DNA of 13,079 nt, taken from contig WREE01000042.1 of the NCBI GenBank assembly GCA_009779515.1, positions 1 to 13,079 on the forward strand, written 5' to 3'. The notes beneath the pieces are model-generated. The model was not told the origin of the DNA, searched no databases, and saw only the letters and a list, made by a program, of their open reading frames with translations. The position numbers and the translations under genes were made by a program. Of this stretch, positions 1 through 6,189 are shown piece after piece (position 1 is the first letter of the stretch; each line of letters starts with the position of its first letter). This DNA is from Symbiobacteriaceae bacterium (lineage in GTDB: Bacteria; Bacillota; JAAYKD01; WRDA01).

Positions 1-1449
1 CTCCAGGAGCTGGAAGAGGAAGGCAGGGCTTGCTATCTGGAACCGGGGTTATGGGTGGCTGCCGAAGAGCTGGAACTCTACCAGGATGCGTTCCAGGGGG
101 ACGGCGCTAACCTCCAACGGATAATCCGACGCTCTCTCCGCTACCGCGGCGCCGCCGGGGATCTGGCTATTGCCGAGCGTTACGCCTTAAGCCTCTCGCG
201 GGTGCAAGAAATGCTGGAGTATCTGTTATCCCAAGGGGTGATTGTACCTTGGGACGATTTATATGTTCATAAAGACCTTTACGACCGAGCCTCCGGCGCT
301 CGGCGTACCCGTATGCGAGCTACGGTAGTTACCGCACCGGGGGAGAGCTATGCCCATTACCTGGCTCGACAGGTAGTTGCCAACTCCTCACCCCAGGAGG
401 AGTTGCAAGAGGCTTTGCAGCAGTGGCAAGGGTTTTGGTACCCTTATCAACGCTGGGGGGAGGTTATCCTGCCGGCTCGCGTACCTCGCTACCAAAGCCG
501 TATGTTAGATACCCTTATCCAAAGCGGTCAGTTTGTCTGGCGCTTGAATGGCGAAGGGGGTATGCGTTTTGATATCCCCTCCCTGGAGGAGGCAAGAAGC
601 TACCCCCCTTATACTAACCTTGCTGCCGAGGAGGAAGCAGCTTTGGAGCTTCTCCAGCGACGGGGCGCTTTGTTTTCCAGTGCTCTTTTACCGGTGGTAC
701 CCCGGGAAAAGCTGCCGGCAGTGCTGCTCTCCCTTTTAAGCAAAGGCTATATCACTAACGATAGCACCTTACCTCTTACCCTGTTGGATGCTAAAGAGCA
801 GGAGGGCAAAGCTAAGGTGCAAAGTCGCGTGGCTCTTTTAGAAAGCGGTCGCTGGGAAGCCTTGCCCCAACTTCCTGAACTCTCCTGGGAGGAGCTTTTG
901 CGCAGGGGGCTCAACCGCTGGGGCATTCTCTGCCGAGAGACGGCGCAACAGGAGGGGATCCCCTGGAGTAGAGCTTTAGACACGCTACGCCACTGGGAGT
1001 ACATTGGCGAAGTGCGGCGGGGCTATTTTGTTCGTGGTCTTTCAGGAGCGCAATTTATTTTAAACGCTACCGCGCCGCAGCTAATGGCACAGTTAGCTGC
1101 ACCCGGTGAAGAGTATATTTGCCTTCTGGCTTGCGATCCAGCTCAAGCTTACGGTTCGTTGCTGCCCCACGTGACTGCTGCCGCCTTCACTCTTATCCCC
1201 GGCACCGCCGTTGTCCTGAAAGGGGGAGTGCCGGTGTTGCTCATCGAACGCCAAGGTGCTGTCATGCGCATACTCGACGACCGGCCTTTAGCAGCCGTGC
1301 AGTGCTTTGTGGAACGGTACCGGCAGGGACGTATCTGGCCGAAGAAAAGAAATATCACGGTGAAAAATCCCTCTTCCGAACTGGGCGATATACTGTTAGG
1401 AGCAGGTTTCGCTCGCAGTATGCTGGATTTTGTACTGTATAGGAGTTAG
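1..1449 (+). CDS. Lhr-type DEAD/DEAH-box helicase, C-terminal part (5' end outside window)
   Basis: The frame is open from base 1 to the TAG at 1447-1449 (482 codons), so the gene starts upstream; the GTG at 55 has no convincing ribosome binding site and is not taken as a start. No helicase motifs (Walker A, DEAD/DEAH) are visible. What remains resembles, from memory of the family, the C-terminal half of large Lhr helicases: a winged-helix-like stretch (about 130-245), a segment with a QGF and LPARV pattern (about 424-485), a second helix-rich domain (about 640-790), a GEVRRGYFVRGLSGAQF block (about 1006-1056), and a final beta-rich segment with GVPVLLIERQG (about 1228-1260). In Lhr proteins these parts form the extended C-terminal domain behind a 3'-to-5' nucleic-acid helicase involved in DNA repair. 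The gene ends 17 bases before dgt and is probably co-transcribed with it. A stand-alone Lhr-CTD protein remains possible, because the N-terminus is not in view. Confidence 0.7.
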   Translation, partial: LQELEEEGRACYLEPGLWVAAEELELYQDAFQGDGANLQRIIRRSLRYRGAAGDLAIAERYALSLSRVQEMLEYLLSQGVIVPWDDLYVHKDLYDRASGARRTRMRATVVTAPGESYAHYLARQVVANSSPQEELQEALQQWQGFWYPYQRWGEVILPARVPRYQSRMLDTLIQSGQFVWRLNGEGGMRFDIPSLEEARSYPPYTNLAAEEEAALELLQRRGALFSSALLPVVPREKLPAVLLSLLSKGYITNDSTLPLTLLDAKEQEGKAKVQSRVALLESGRWEALPQLPELSWEELLRRGLNRWGILCRETAQQEGIPWSRALDTLRHWEYIGEVRRGYFVRGLSGAQFILNATAPQLMAQLAAPGEEYICLLACDPAQAYGSLLPHVTAAAFTLIPGTAVVLKGGVPVLLIERQGAVMRILDDRPLAAVQCFVERYRQGRIWPKKRNITVKNPSSELGDILLGAGFARSMLDFVLYRS

Positions 1450-1466
1450 CTAAAGGAGGAAAAAAA

Positions 1467-2696
1467 GTGCAGCAATTTAAGCAAGTGGCGATGGTGCCTG
1501 GTAACCCCAAATATGACCAGGCAGTGGCCAGAAAAAGAGAGCTATACACCCGCTCAGATGATCTACGCTCACCTTTTTTTCGCGACTACACCCGTATACT
1601 TCACTGCAATGCTTATCGTCGTTTAAAGCATAAAACGCAAGTCTTCTACGCCACCAGCGGCGACCATGTCTGCACCCGCATGGAGCATGTGCAGCATGTG
1701 GCATCCATTTGCTACTCCTTAGCCCAGGGTATGGGGCTAAACAGCGAGCTGGCGCAGGCTATTGCTTTGGGACACGACTTGGGTCATGCCCCCTTTGGCC
1801 ACCAGGGGGAAGCCATTCTGCGCCGTATTGTGTTTCGCGAGCTAGGTACCCAGGAAAACTACTGGCATGAGCGCAACAGTCTCCGCTTTGTGGATAGCAT
1901 CGAAACTCTACCGGATCCTCAGGGGGTGGAGCAAAACCTGAACCTAACTTATGGGGTGCGTGACGGTATTATTTGCCACTGCGGCGAAGTAAGTGATGAA
2001 GCGTTACTACCCAGAGAGCAGGGGGTAGATTTGGCAGTGATGGAGCGACCTAATCAGTATGCGCCCTGGACTTGGGAGGGGTGTATCATGAAAGTCGCCG
2101 ATAAGATTGCTTTTTTAGGGCGCGATTTAGAAGACGCCGTCTCCTTAGGTATCCTGAGTGAAGACGAGCGCCGTACCTTGGCCAGGCTTTTAGGGCGCTG
2201 GCTGGTAGGGGTCAACTTAGCTAACCTGCCCAACACTTTGCTCATTAATATCTTTATCCGTGATTTATTGCTTAACTCGACCCCGGAAGGCGGCATACGC
2301 TTCAGCAAGGATATGCTGAAGTTTATCCACGAGTTAGCTTCCTTTTCCCTAAAAAATATTTATAATCATCCTCGCCTTATGCCCTTTTTAGCTTATGCTA
2401 CCACCATGCTGGAGCAGCTCTTCTCTCACCTCAAGCGCTACTACGCAGGTATGGAAACTATTCGTCGCTTGGAAGACGAGCGCCCCATCTACCCGGAGCT
2501 GCATGGTAACTTTAGTAGCTATCTTAAAAAGTATAGCGTCATGCAGCAGACTCTGGATTTTACCCCCAATTACGGGCATATAACCCTGTACGACCTTTCC
2601 CAGGAGCGCGATTATCTCCAGGCTATTATCGACTTCCTTTCCGGTATGACCGATCACTACGCTATTAAAACATTTCAGGAGCTGCTGCAGATGTAA
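1467..2696 (+). CDS. dgt: Deoxyguanosinetriphosphate triphosphohydrolase (HD-domain dNTPase)
   Basis: This 409-residue cytoplasmic enzyme is predicted to cleave dGTP or other dNTPs to deoxynucleoside and tripolyphosphate, which controls dNTP pools. It carries the metal-binding HD signature: His74 in RMEHVQHV, the His103-Asp104 pair in ALGHDLGHAPFGH, and a later Asp212 in MKVADKIAFLGRDLEDA. The SPFFRDYTRILHCNAYRRLKHKTQVF stretch (about residues 35-60) and the HERNSLRF stretch (about 134-141) are also typical of the dGTPase family. The start is GTG at 1467, chosen because AAAGGAGGA lies at 1452-1460 with ideal spacing. The gene lies 17 bases behind the Lhr-like gene, which suggests one transcription unit. 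The C-terminal third (about 290-409) is less conserved and I cannot tell whether it holds an allosteric site. No strong terminator follows. Confidence 0.93.
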   Translation: MQQFKQVAMVPGNPKYDQAVARKRELYTRSDDLRSPFFRDYTRILHCNAYRRLKHKTQVFYATSGDHVCTRMEHVQHVASICYSLAQGMGLNSELAQAIALGHDLGHAPFGHQGEAILRRIVFRELGTQENYWHERNSLRFVDSIETLPDPQGVEQNLNLTYGVRDGIICHCGEVSDEALLPREQGVDLAVMERPNQYAPWTWEGCIMKVADKIAFLGRDLEDAVSLGILSEDERRTLARLLGRWLVGVNLANLPNTLLINIFIRDLLLNSTPEGGIRFSKDMLKFIHELASFSLKNIYNHPRLMPFLAYATTMLEQLFSHLKRYYAGMETIRRLEDERPIYPELHGNFSSYLKKYSVMQQTLDFTPNYGHITLYDLSQERDYLQAIIDFLSGMTDHYAIKTFQELLQM

Positions 2697-2753
2697 TCTT
2701 GTAGCGGCGGCACCCTGGGAAATAAAGTTTTCATCCTAACATATATTTTCTAC

Positions 2754-2783
2754 TTGACAAGTATACCGCTCCGGTGGTATGAT
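2754..2783 (+). promoter_or_regulatory. Sigma-A-type promoter of the isc operon
   Basis: A perfect -35 box TTGACA (2754-2759) is followed after 18 bases by TATGAT (2778-2783), itself preceded by TGG as in an extended -10. Transcription should start near 2790, leaving a leader of about 220 bases before iscR. The -35 box lies inside a perfect 13-base palindrome TACTTGACAAGTA (2751-2763), and ATACC/GGTAT arms (2763-2767 and 2776-2780) flank the spacer, so a repressor could bind here too. Confidence 0.8.
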
Positions 2784-2795
2784 GCTCCTATAAAA

Positions 2796-2813
2796 CCCAA
2801 CTAAATTACTCGG
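2796..2813 (+). promoter_or_regulatory. IscR-like operator 1
   Basis: CCCAACTAAATTACTCGG matches 16 of 18 positions of the core of the E. coli IscR type 1 consensus (SYYGACTRWWWYAGTCRR). It lies just after the predicted transcription start (about +6 to +23), where a bound repressor would block transcription. It shares 18 of 23 bases with operator 2, counting from the first base of each site. The consensus is from memory of E. coli; use of the same sequence in this lineage is inferred from the iscR gene downstream. Confidence 0.6.
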
Positions 2814-2819
2814 AATTAG

Positions 2820-2835
2820 CCGGAGGAGACTCCGG
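2820..2835 (+). other. Small hairpin in the isc leader
   Basis: CCGGAG (2820-2825) and CTCCGG (2830-2835) form a perfect 6-bp stem with a GAGA tetraloop. A competing pairing between CCGG at 2832-2835 and CCGG at 2843-2846 is possible. There is no T-tract, so this is not an intrinsic terminator. It lies between the two IscR-like operators. Confidence 0.45.
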
Positions 2836-2853
2836 TTCTTTACCGGCGATAAT

Positions 2854-2871
2854 CCCGATTAAAATAGTCGG
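2854..2871 (+). promoter_or_regulatory. IscR-like operator 2
   Basis: CCCGATTAAAATAGTCGG matches 17 of 18 positions of the core of the E. coli IscR type 1 consensus. It is a dyad (CCGATTA against TAGTCGG, with one wobble position). Its centre is 58 bases from that of operator 1, about 5.5 helical turns. It lies in the transcribed leader at about +64 to +81, so it would act as a downstream roadblock or auxiliary site. Confidence 0.7.
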
Positions 2872-2893
2872 AATAATTTTCCCAAAAACTCAT

Positions 2894-2957
2894 CTTAATT
2901 CACCGAAGAGCGTACTCTTAAGGCGAGAAGCTGAAGACTTTATCTTCCGCCTCGGTG
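2894..2957 (+). repeat. Dispersed structured repeat, copy 1 (isc leader)
   Basis: Bases 2894-2951 align with 9539-9593: 50 of 55 aligned bases are identical and 3 bases are inserted here. Predicted pairings are AAGAG/CTCTT around a CGTA loop (2906-2919) and GAAGA/TCTTC around CTTTA (2933-2947). Only in this copy, an outer stem CACCGA (2901-2906) with TCGGTG (2952-2957) could close a three-way-junction-like shape; its last pair shares A2906 with the first hairpin. It lies in the 5' leader of iscR, between operator 2 and the ribosome binding site. Its function is unknown. Confidence 0.7.
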
Positions 2958-3010
2958 GTTAGGGCGTAGTATCGAAGTTATTGGTAACAATACTCGGGAG
3001 GTTGCATGCC

Positions 3011-3421
3011 ATGAAATTCTCTACCCGTAGCGAGTATGGTTTACGGGCATTGGCCATTTTAGCCAAAGGGTACGGCGAAGGTCCCATACCGTTACGCCAA
3101 ATGGCTAAACAGGAAGGTATCTCGGAGCATTATTTAGAGCAGCTTTTTGGCGATTTAAAAAGAGCCGAAGTGTTGATCGCGGTGCGTGGAGCCAGCGGAG
3201 GCTATCTTCTGGCGCGCCCTCCTCAGGAGGTAACCTTGAAGGAAGTGGTCACCGCCTTAGAAGGGGAGATAGCACCTTGCGATTGCGTGCGTCAGGAGGC
3301 GGAAGTATGTATCCGCGGGCACCCTTGTATGGTGCAAGCTGTTTGGCTCTTTCTACAGGAAGGCATGAAGCAAATGCTGCAAGGCATCACCTTACGGGAT
3401 ATGATTGAAGGGAAAATATAA
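3011..3421 (+). CDS. iscR: Rrf2-family transcriptional regulator, IscR-like
   Basis: This 136-residue protein has the standard length and layout of an Rrf2 regulator. An N-terminal winged helix-turn-helix begins MKFSTRSEYGLRAL and continues through ISEHYLEQLFGDLKRAEVL and VRGASGGYLLARP (about residues 1-70). A dimerisation helix and cluster loop follow. Cys92, Cys100 and Cys106 sit where IscR proteins bind a [2Fe-2S] cluster; there is an extra Cys90, and His104 is near. The start is ATG 3011, because GGGAGG lies at 2996-3001 and the family begins with MKFSTR; an upstream in-frame GTG at 2981 is not preferred. As first gene of the isc operon it probably senses cluster supply and represses its own promoter through the two sites at 2796-2871. 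Confidence 0.93.
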   Translation: MKFSTRSEYGLRALAILAKGYGEGPIPLRQMAKQEGISEHYLEQLFGDLKRAEVLIAVRGASGGYLLARPPQEVTLKEVVTALEGEIAPCDCVRQEAEVCIRGHPCMVQAVWLFLQEGMKQMLQGITLRDMIEGKI

Positions 3422-3555
3422 AGGATCCAGAGCAGAGATCCCTGCTACAAGTTACCTACCCGTTAAAAAAGAGCTAACTCCCTGGAACCCCCTCAGAAGG
3501 TAGTGGGAGTACTGGGGAAGCGGCGCGAGGAATTGGTATAAGGAGGTTATCGATA
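3422..3555 (+). other. iscR-iscS spacer with competing hairpins
   Basis: This 134-base spacer holds no gene. Visible pairings are AGCAG/CTGCT (3431-3446), CTACC (3456-3460) with GGTAG (3499-3503), ACTCCC (3477-3482) with GGGAGT (3505-3510), and CCCC near 3489 with GGGG (3514-3517). The second and third pairings cross each other, so they must be alternatives or form a pseudoknot. There is no T-tract and no recognised riboswitch or T-box. The iscS ribosome binding site AGGAGG lies at 3541-3546. Confidence 0.35.
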
Positions 3556-4737
3556 GTGCCTGCAGTATATATGGATCATGCAGCCACCACCCCTTTAGAC
3601 CCGGCAGTGCTGGAGGCTATGCTACCTTATTTCACTACCGCTTACGGTAATGCTTCTTCGGTGCATAGCTACGGGCGTGAAGCTCGCGAGGGGATCGACT
3701 TGGCACGGCAGCAAGTAGCTGCAGTTTTAGGCTGCCAACCCCGGGAAATAATTTTCACTGCCGGGGGGACGGAAGCCGACAATTTAGCGGTCTACGGGGT
3801 AGCCGAAAACTACGCCAGATCTAAAGGGAAACATATTATCACTACCGGGTTGGAACACCATGCCGTGGGTGAATGTTTTGAACAATTAGCCAAGAGAGGC
3901 TACCGGGTAACTACTTTGCCCGTGGATGAGTATGGTAGAATCGACCCGGAGGAGGTAAGGCGCTCGATTACCTCCGAAACTTCTTTAGTAAGTATTGCCC
4001 ATGGCAATAACGAAATTGGCACTTTGCAGCCGGCAGGAGAGATTGGTCGTATCTGCCGTGAACTAGGGGTCTTCTTTCATCTTGACGCCGTGCAGAGCAC
4101 CGGTCACCTGCCGGTAAAGGTGGAGGAGTTAAACTGCGATCTGCTCTCCCTGGCAGCCCATAAATTTTATGGTCCCAAAGGGGTAGGCGCTCTCTATGTA
4201 CGTCAGGGAGTGCGGGTGCTACCCCAAATACATGGCGGGGCTCAGGAGCGAGGTCTGCGCGCTGGAACCGAAAATGTACCCGGCATAGTGGGGTTAGGAG
4301 CGGCTATCACCCTGGCGGAAAGGGAGCGAGAGGGACGTGCCCAGCGAGAGATTAGCCTGCGGGACAGGCTTATTGCCAGTATCTTGGCAACGATCCCTGA
4401 TACTCGCCTCAACGGACACCCCAGGGAGAGGCTGCCCAACAATGTCAATGTCAGCATTCTCTGGGTAGAGGGTGAATCTATTCTCCTGGCCTTGGATCTC
4501 AAGGGGATTGCTGCCTCCAGCGGTTCGGCTTGCACCTCCGGAAGTTTAGACCCGTCCCATGTGCTGTTGGGAATTGGTTTAGACCATGCCACTGCCCATG
4601 GCTCTTTGCGTCTCACCTTAGGTAAAGACACCACCGAGGGGGATATCGACTATCTGCTGGAAGTGTTACCGCCGATTATCCAGCGACTGCGCTACCTTTC
4701 CCCTATCTGGCCAGGGCATAAAAACAGGAGCGATTAG
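3556..4737 (+). CDS. iscS: Cysteine desulfurase (IscS/NifS family)
   Basis: This PLP enzyme converts cysteine to alanine and passes the persulfide sulfur to the scaffold protein for Fe-S cluster assembly. The 393-residue length is normal for a class I (NifS/IscS) desulfurase. The protein opens with VYMDHAATTPLDP. His101 (LEHHAV) stacks on PLP, and Asp177 and Gln180 (HLDAVQS) contact the cofactor. Lys203 in AAHKFYGPKG forms the Schiff base, and Cys326 in SSGSACTSGSLDPSHVL is the catalytic residue on the mobile loop. The start is GTG 3556, with AGGAGG at 3541-3546 nine bases upstream. It sits between iscR and iscU with no terminator, so it should be under IscR control. The C-terminal tail (about 375-393) is basic and unremarkable. 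It could equally be named nifS; the iscR context favours iscS. Confidence 0.95.
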   Translation: MPAVYMDHAATTPLDPAVLEAMLPYFTTAYGNASSVHSYGREAREGIDLARQQVAAVLGCQPREIIFTAGGTEADNLAVYGVAENYARSKGKHIITTGLEHHAVGECFEQLAKRGYRVTTLPVDEYGRIDPEEVRRSITSETSLVSIAHGNNEIGTLQPAGEIGRICRELGVFFHLDAVQSTGHLPVKVEELNCDLLSLAAHKFYGPKGVGALYVRQGVRVLPQIHGGAQERGLRAGTENVPGIVGLGAAITLAEREREGRAQREISLRDRLIASILATIPDTRLNGHPRERLPNNVNVSILWVEGESILLALDLKGIAASSGSACTSGSLDPSHVLLGIGLDHATAHGSLRLTLGKDTTEGDIDYLLEVLPPIIQRLRYLSPIWPGHKNRSD

Positions 4738-4782
4738 CTCCCCTATAAGAGTAAATAACCATATAAAGGAGTTAGCTAGACT

Positions 4783-5154
4783 ATGTATAACGAAAAGGTA
4801 ATGGAGCACTTCCAGAATCCACGTAATGTTGGTATCCTTGAAGACGCCCATGGGGTAGGAGAAGTTGGCAGTGCTGCCTGCGGTGACATTATGAAGATCT
4901 ACATTAAAGTTGCCAACAACTGTATTGGAGAGATTAAGTTTCAAACTTACGGCTGCGGAGCTGCCGTGGCTACCACCTCCATGCTGACGGAAATGGTTTT
5001 AGGTATGCCTCTGGAAGAGGCGGAGCTGGTGGATAATCGTCAAGTGGCGGATGCTTTGGGGGGATTGCCGGAAATAAAACTCCACTGTTCCAACCTGGCT
5101 GCCGATGCTCTCCGTCTGGCTATCAGCGACTTCCGCTCCCAGCATCACGGGTAG
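4783..5154 (+). CDS. iscU: Iron-sulfur cluster assembly scaffold IscU/NifU-N
   Basis: This 123-residue scaffold receives sulfur from IscS and iron to build [2Fe-2S] and [4Fe-4S] clusters for transfer to target proteins. All ligand positions are present: Cys33 with Asp35 (AACGDIM), Cys58 (TYGCGAAVATTS) and His101-Cys102 (KLHCSNLA). The N-terminus MYNEKVMEHFQNPRNVG is the usual one. There is no C-terminal NifU domain, so it is a single-domain scaffold. The LPPVK motif that HscA recognises in proteobacterial IscU is replaced by GLPEIK, which fits the absence of hscAB nearby. The start is ATG 4783, with AAAGGAG at 4765-4771. It lies 45 bases after iscS and 7 bases before the flavoprotein gene, in one operon. 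Confidence 0.95.
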   Translation: MYNEKVMEHFQNPRNVGILEDAHGVGEVGSAACGDIMKIYIKVANNCIGEIKFQTYGCGAAVATTSMLTEMVLGMPLEEAELVDNRQVADALGGLPEIKLHCSNLAADALRLAISDFRSQHHG

Positions 5155-5161
5155 AGGCAGT

Positions 5162-6094
5162 ATGGGTAATCTACGTTACTACGATATTGTCATTGTCGGC
5201 GGCGGACCCGCTGGGTTAAGTGCTGCTATCTATGCGACTCGCGCTAAACGCTCCACTTTGGTGCTGGAACGGGCCTGGACTGGGGGGCTTATATTTACCA
5301 CCCACCTTATGGAAAACTATCCGGGCATCGCCAGTATCAGCGGTCCGGGGTTCAGTGAAGAGCTGGAAAAGCAAGCTCTAGGGTGCGGTGCCCAAATACA
5401 GAATGGGGCAGTGGTAGCTCTCGATTTAGCGGCTAACCCTAAGCTGCTGACCTTAGGAGATGGTGAAGTTATGCAAGCGGGAGCTGTCATATTGGCTATG
5501 GGAGGCCAGCCGCGCCTGCTGGGCGTTCCCGGCGAGCAGGAGTTTACCGGCAAGGGGGTCTCCTACTGCGCTACCTGTGATGGTCGCTTCTTTCGCGATA
5601 AGGATGTGGCGGTGGTGGGTAGCGGTGACACCGCTTTGGATGAGGCCCTATTTCTCACCCGCTATGCTAAAGAGATTATCATACTGCAACAGCGCCCCCG
5701 TATGGGGGGAACACCTATCCTTAGAGAACGCGCTCTAGCTGAACCGAAAATCCGCTTTCAAGGTTCGCGCCGGGTAGTGGAGATCAAGGGCAAGACACAA
5801 GTAGAGGAGCTAATTGTCACCAACAGCGAAACCGGCGAAAGAGAGGAATTAGCTGTAGCTGGGGTCTTTATTTACGAAGGTTACCAACCGAACAGCACTA
5901 TTTTACATGGTCAGGTGGAGCTAGACAGCCAGGGACGTATTACGGCAGACCCTCAGACCATGGCGACTTCCCTTCCCGGTGTCTATGCTGCCGGGGATAT
6001 CCGCACCAAAGTTTTGCGGCAGGTGGTTACGGCGGTAGCCGATGGTGCCATCGCTGCCGTGATGGCGGATGGTTGGTTGGACAAAATACTTTAA
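5162..6094 (+). CDS. trxB: Thioredoxin reductase-like FAD flavoprotein, atypical cofactor site
   Basis: This 310-residue protein has the thioredoxin reductase fold and length. It has an FAD-binding GGGPAG near residues 13-18, GGLIFTTHLMENYPG (41-55), the redox-active Cys136-Ala-Thr-Cys139, a second nucleotide motif GSGDTALDEA (153-162), and the C-terminal AAGD FAD motif. The HRRxxxRA motif that binds the 2'-phosphate of NADPH is not present: the matching stretch reads LQQRPRMGGT (about 175-184). The electron donor may therefore be NADH, ferredoxin or another carrier. The start is ATG 5162, seven bases after the iscU stop, with a modest GAGG at 5154-5157; the reading frame stays open further upstream inside iscU, but homology begins at RYYDIVIVGGG. 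Its place in the isc operon suggests reduction of thioredoxin-like partners used in Fe-S assembly or repair. The name trxB is a family label; the actual substrate is unproven. Confidence 0.82.
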   Translation: MGNLRYYDIVIVGGGPAGLSAAIYATRAKRSTLVLERAWTGGLIFTTHLMENYPGIASISGPGFSEELEKQALGCGAQIQNGAVVALDLAANPKLLTLGDGEVMQAGAVILAMGGQPRLLGVPGEQEFTGKGVSYCATCDGRFFRDKDVAVVGSGDTALDEALFLTRYAKEIIILQQRPRMGGTPILRERALAEPKIRFQGSRRVVEIKGKTQVEELIVTNSETGEREELAVAGVFIYEGYQPNSTILHGQVELDSQGRITADPQTMATSLPGVYAAGDIRTKVLRQVVTAVADGAIAAVMADGWLDKIL

Positions 6095-6123
6095 AATTCT
6101 ACTAATAATGGTTAAATCCGAAC

Positions 6124-6152
6124 TTTACAAAGGTCATACTTTATGTTACCAT
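6124..6152 (+). promoter_or_regulatory. Possible guaB promoter
   Basis: TTTACA (6124-6129) and TACCAT (6147-6152) are spaced by 17 bases in an AT-rich gap of 95 bases between the flavoprotein gene and guaB. The -10 match is only 4 of 6, so this is a weak call. I see no purine riboswitch and no terminator in the gap, so read-through from the isc operon is also possible. Confidence 0.3.
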
Positions 6153-6189
6153 TCTCTTTAAATTCTTAATGGGAAAAGGAGATGGGAGC

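Noticed and set aside
3422..3555. T-box or riboswitch between iscR and iscS
   Set aside because: There is no T-box consensus, no terminator T-tract and no riboswitch core I recognise.
4242..4634. 130-codon minus-strand ORF inside iscS
   Set aside because: It is a shadow of the conserved iscS catalytic region, with biased Ser/Arg/Pro composition and no ribosome binding site.
6095..6189. Purine riboswitch before guaB
   Set aside because: The gap is too short and AT-rich, and no three-way junction core motifs are visible.
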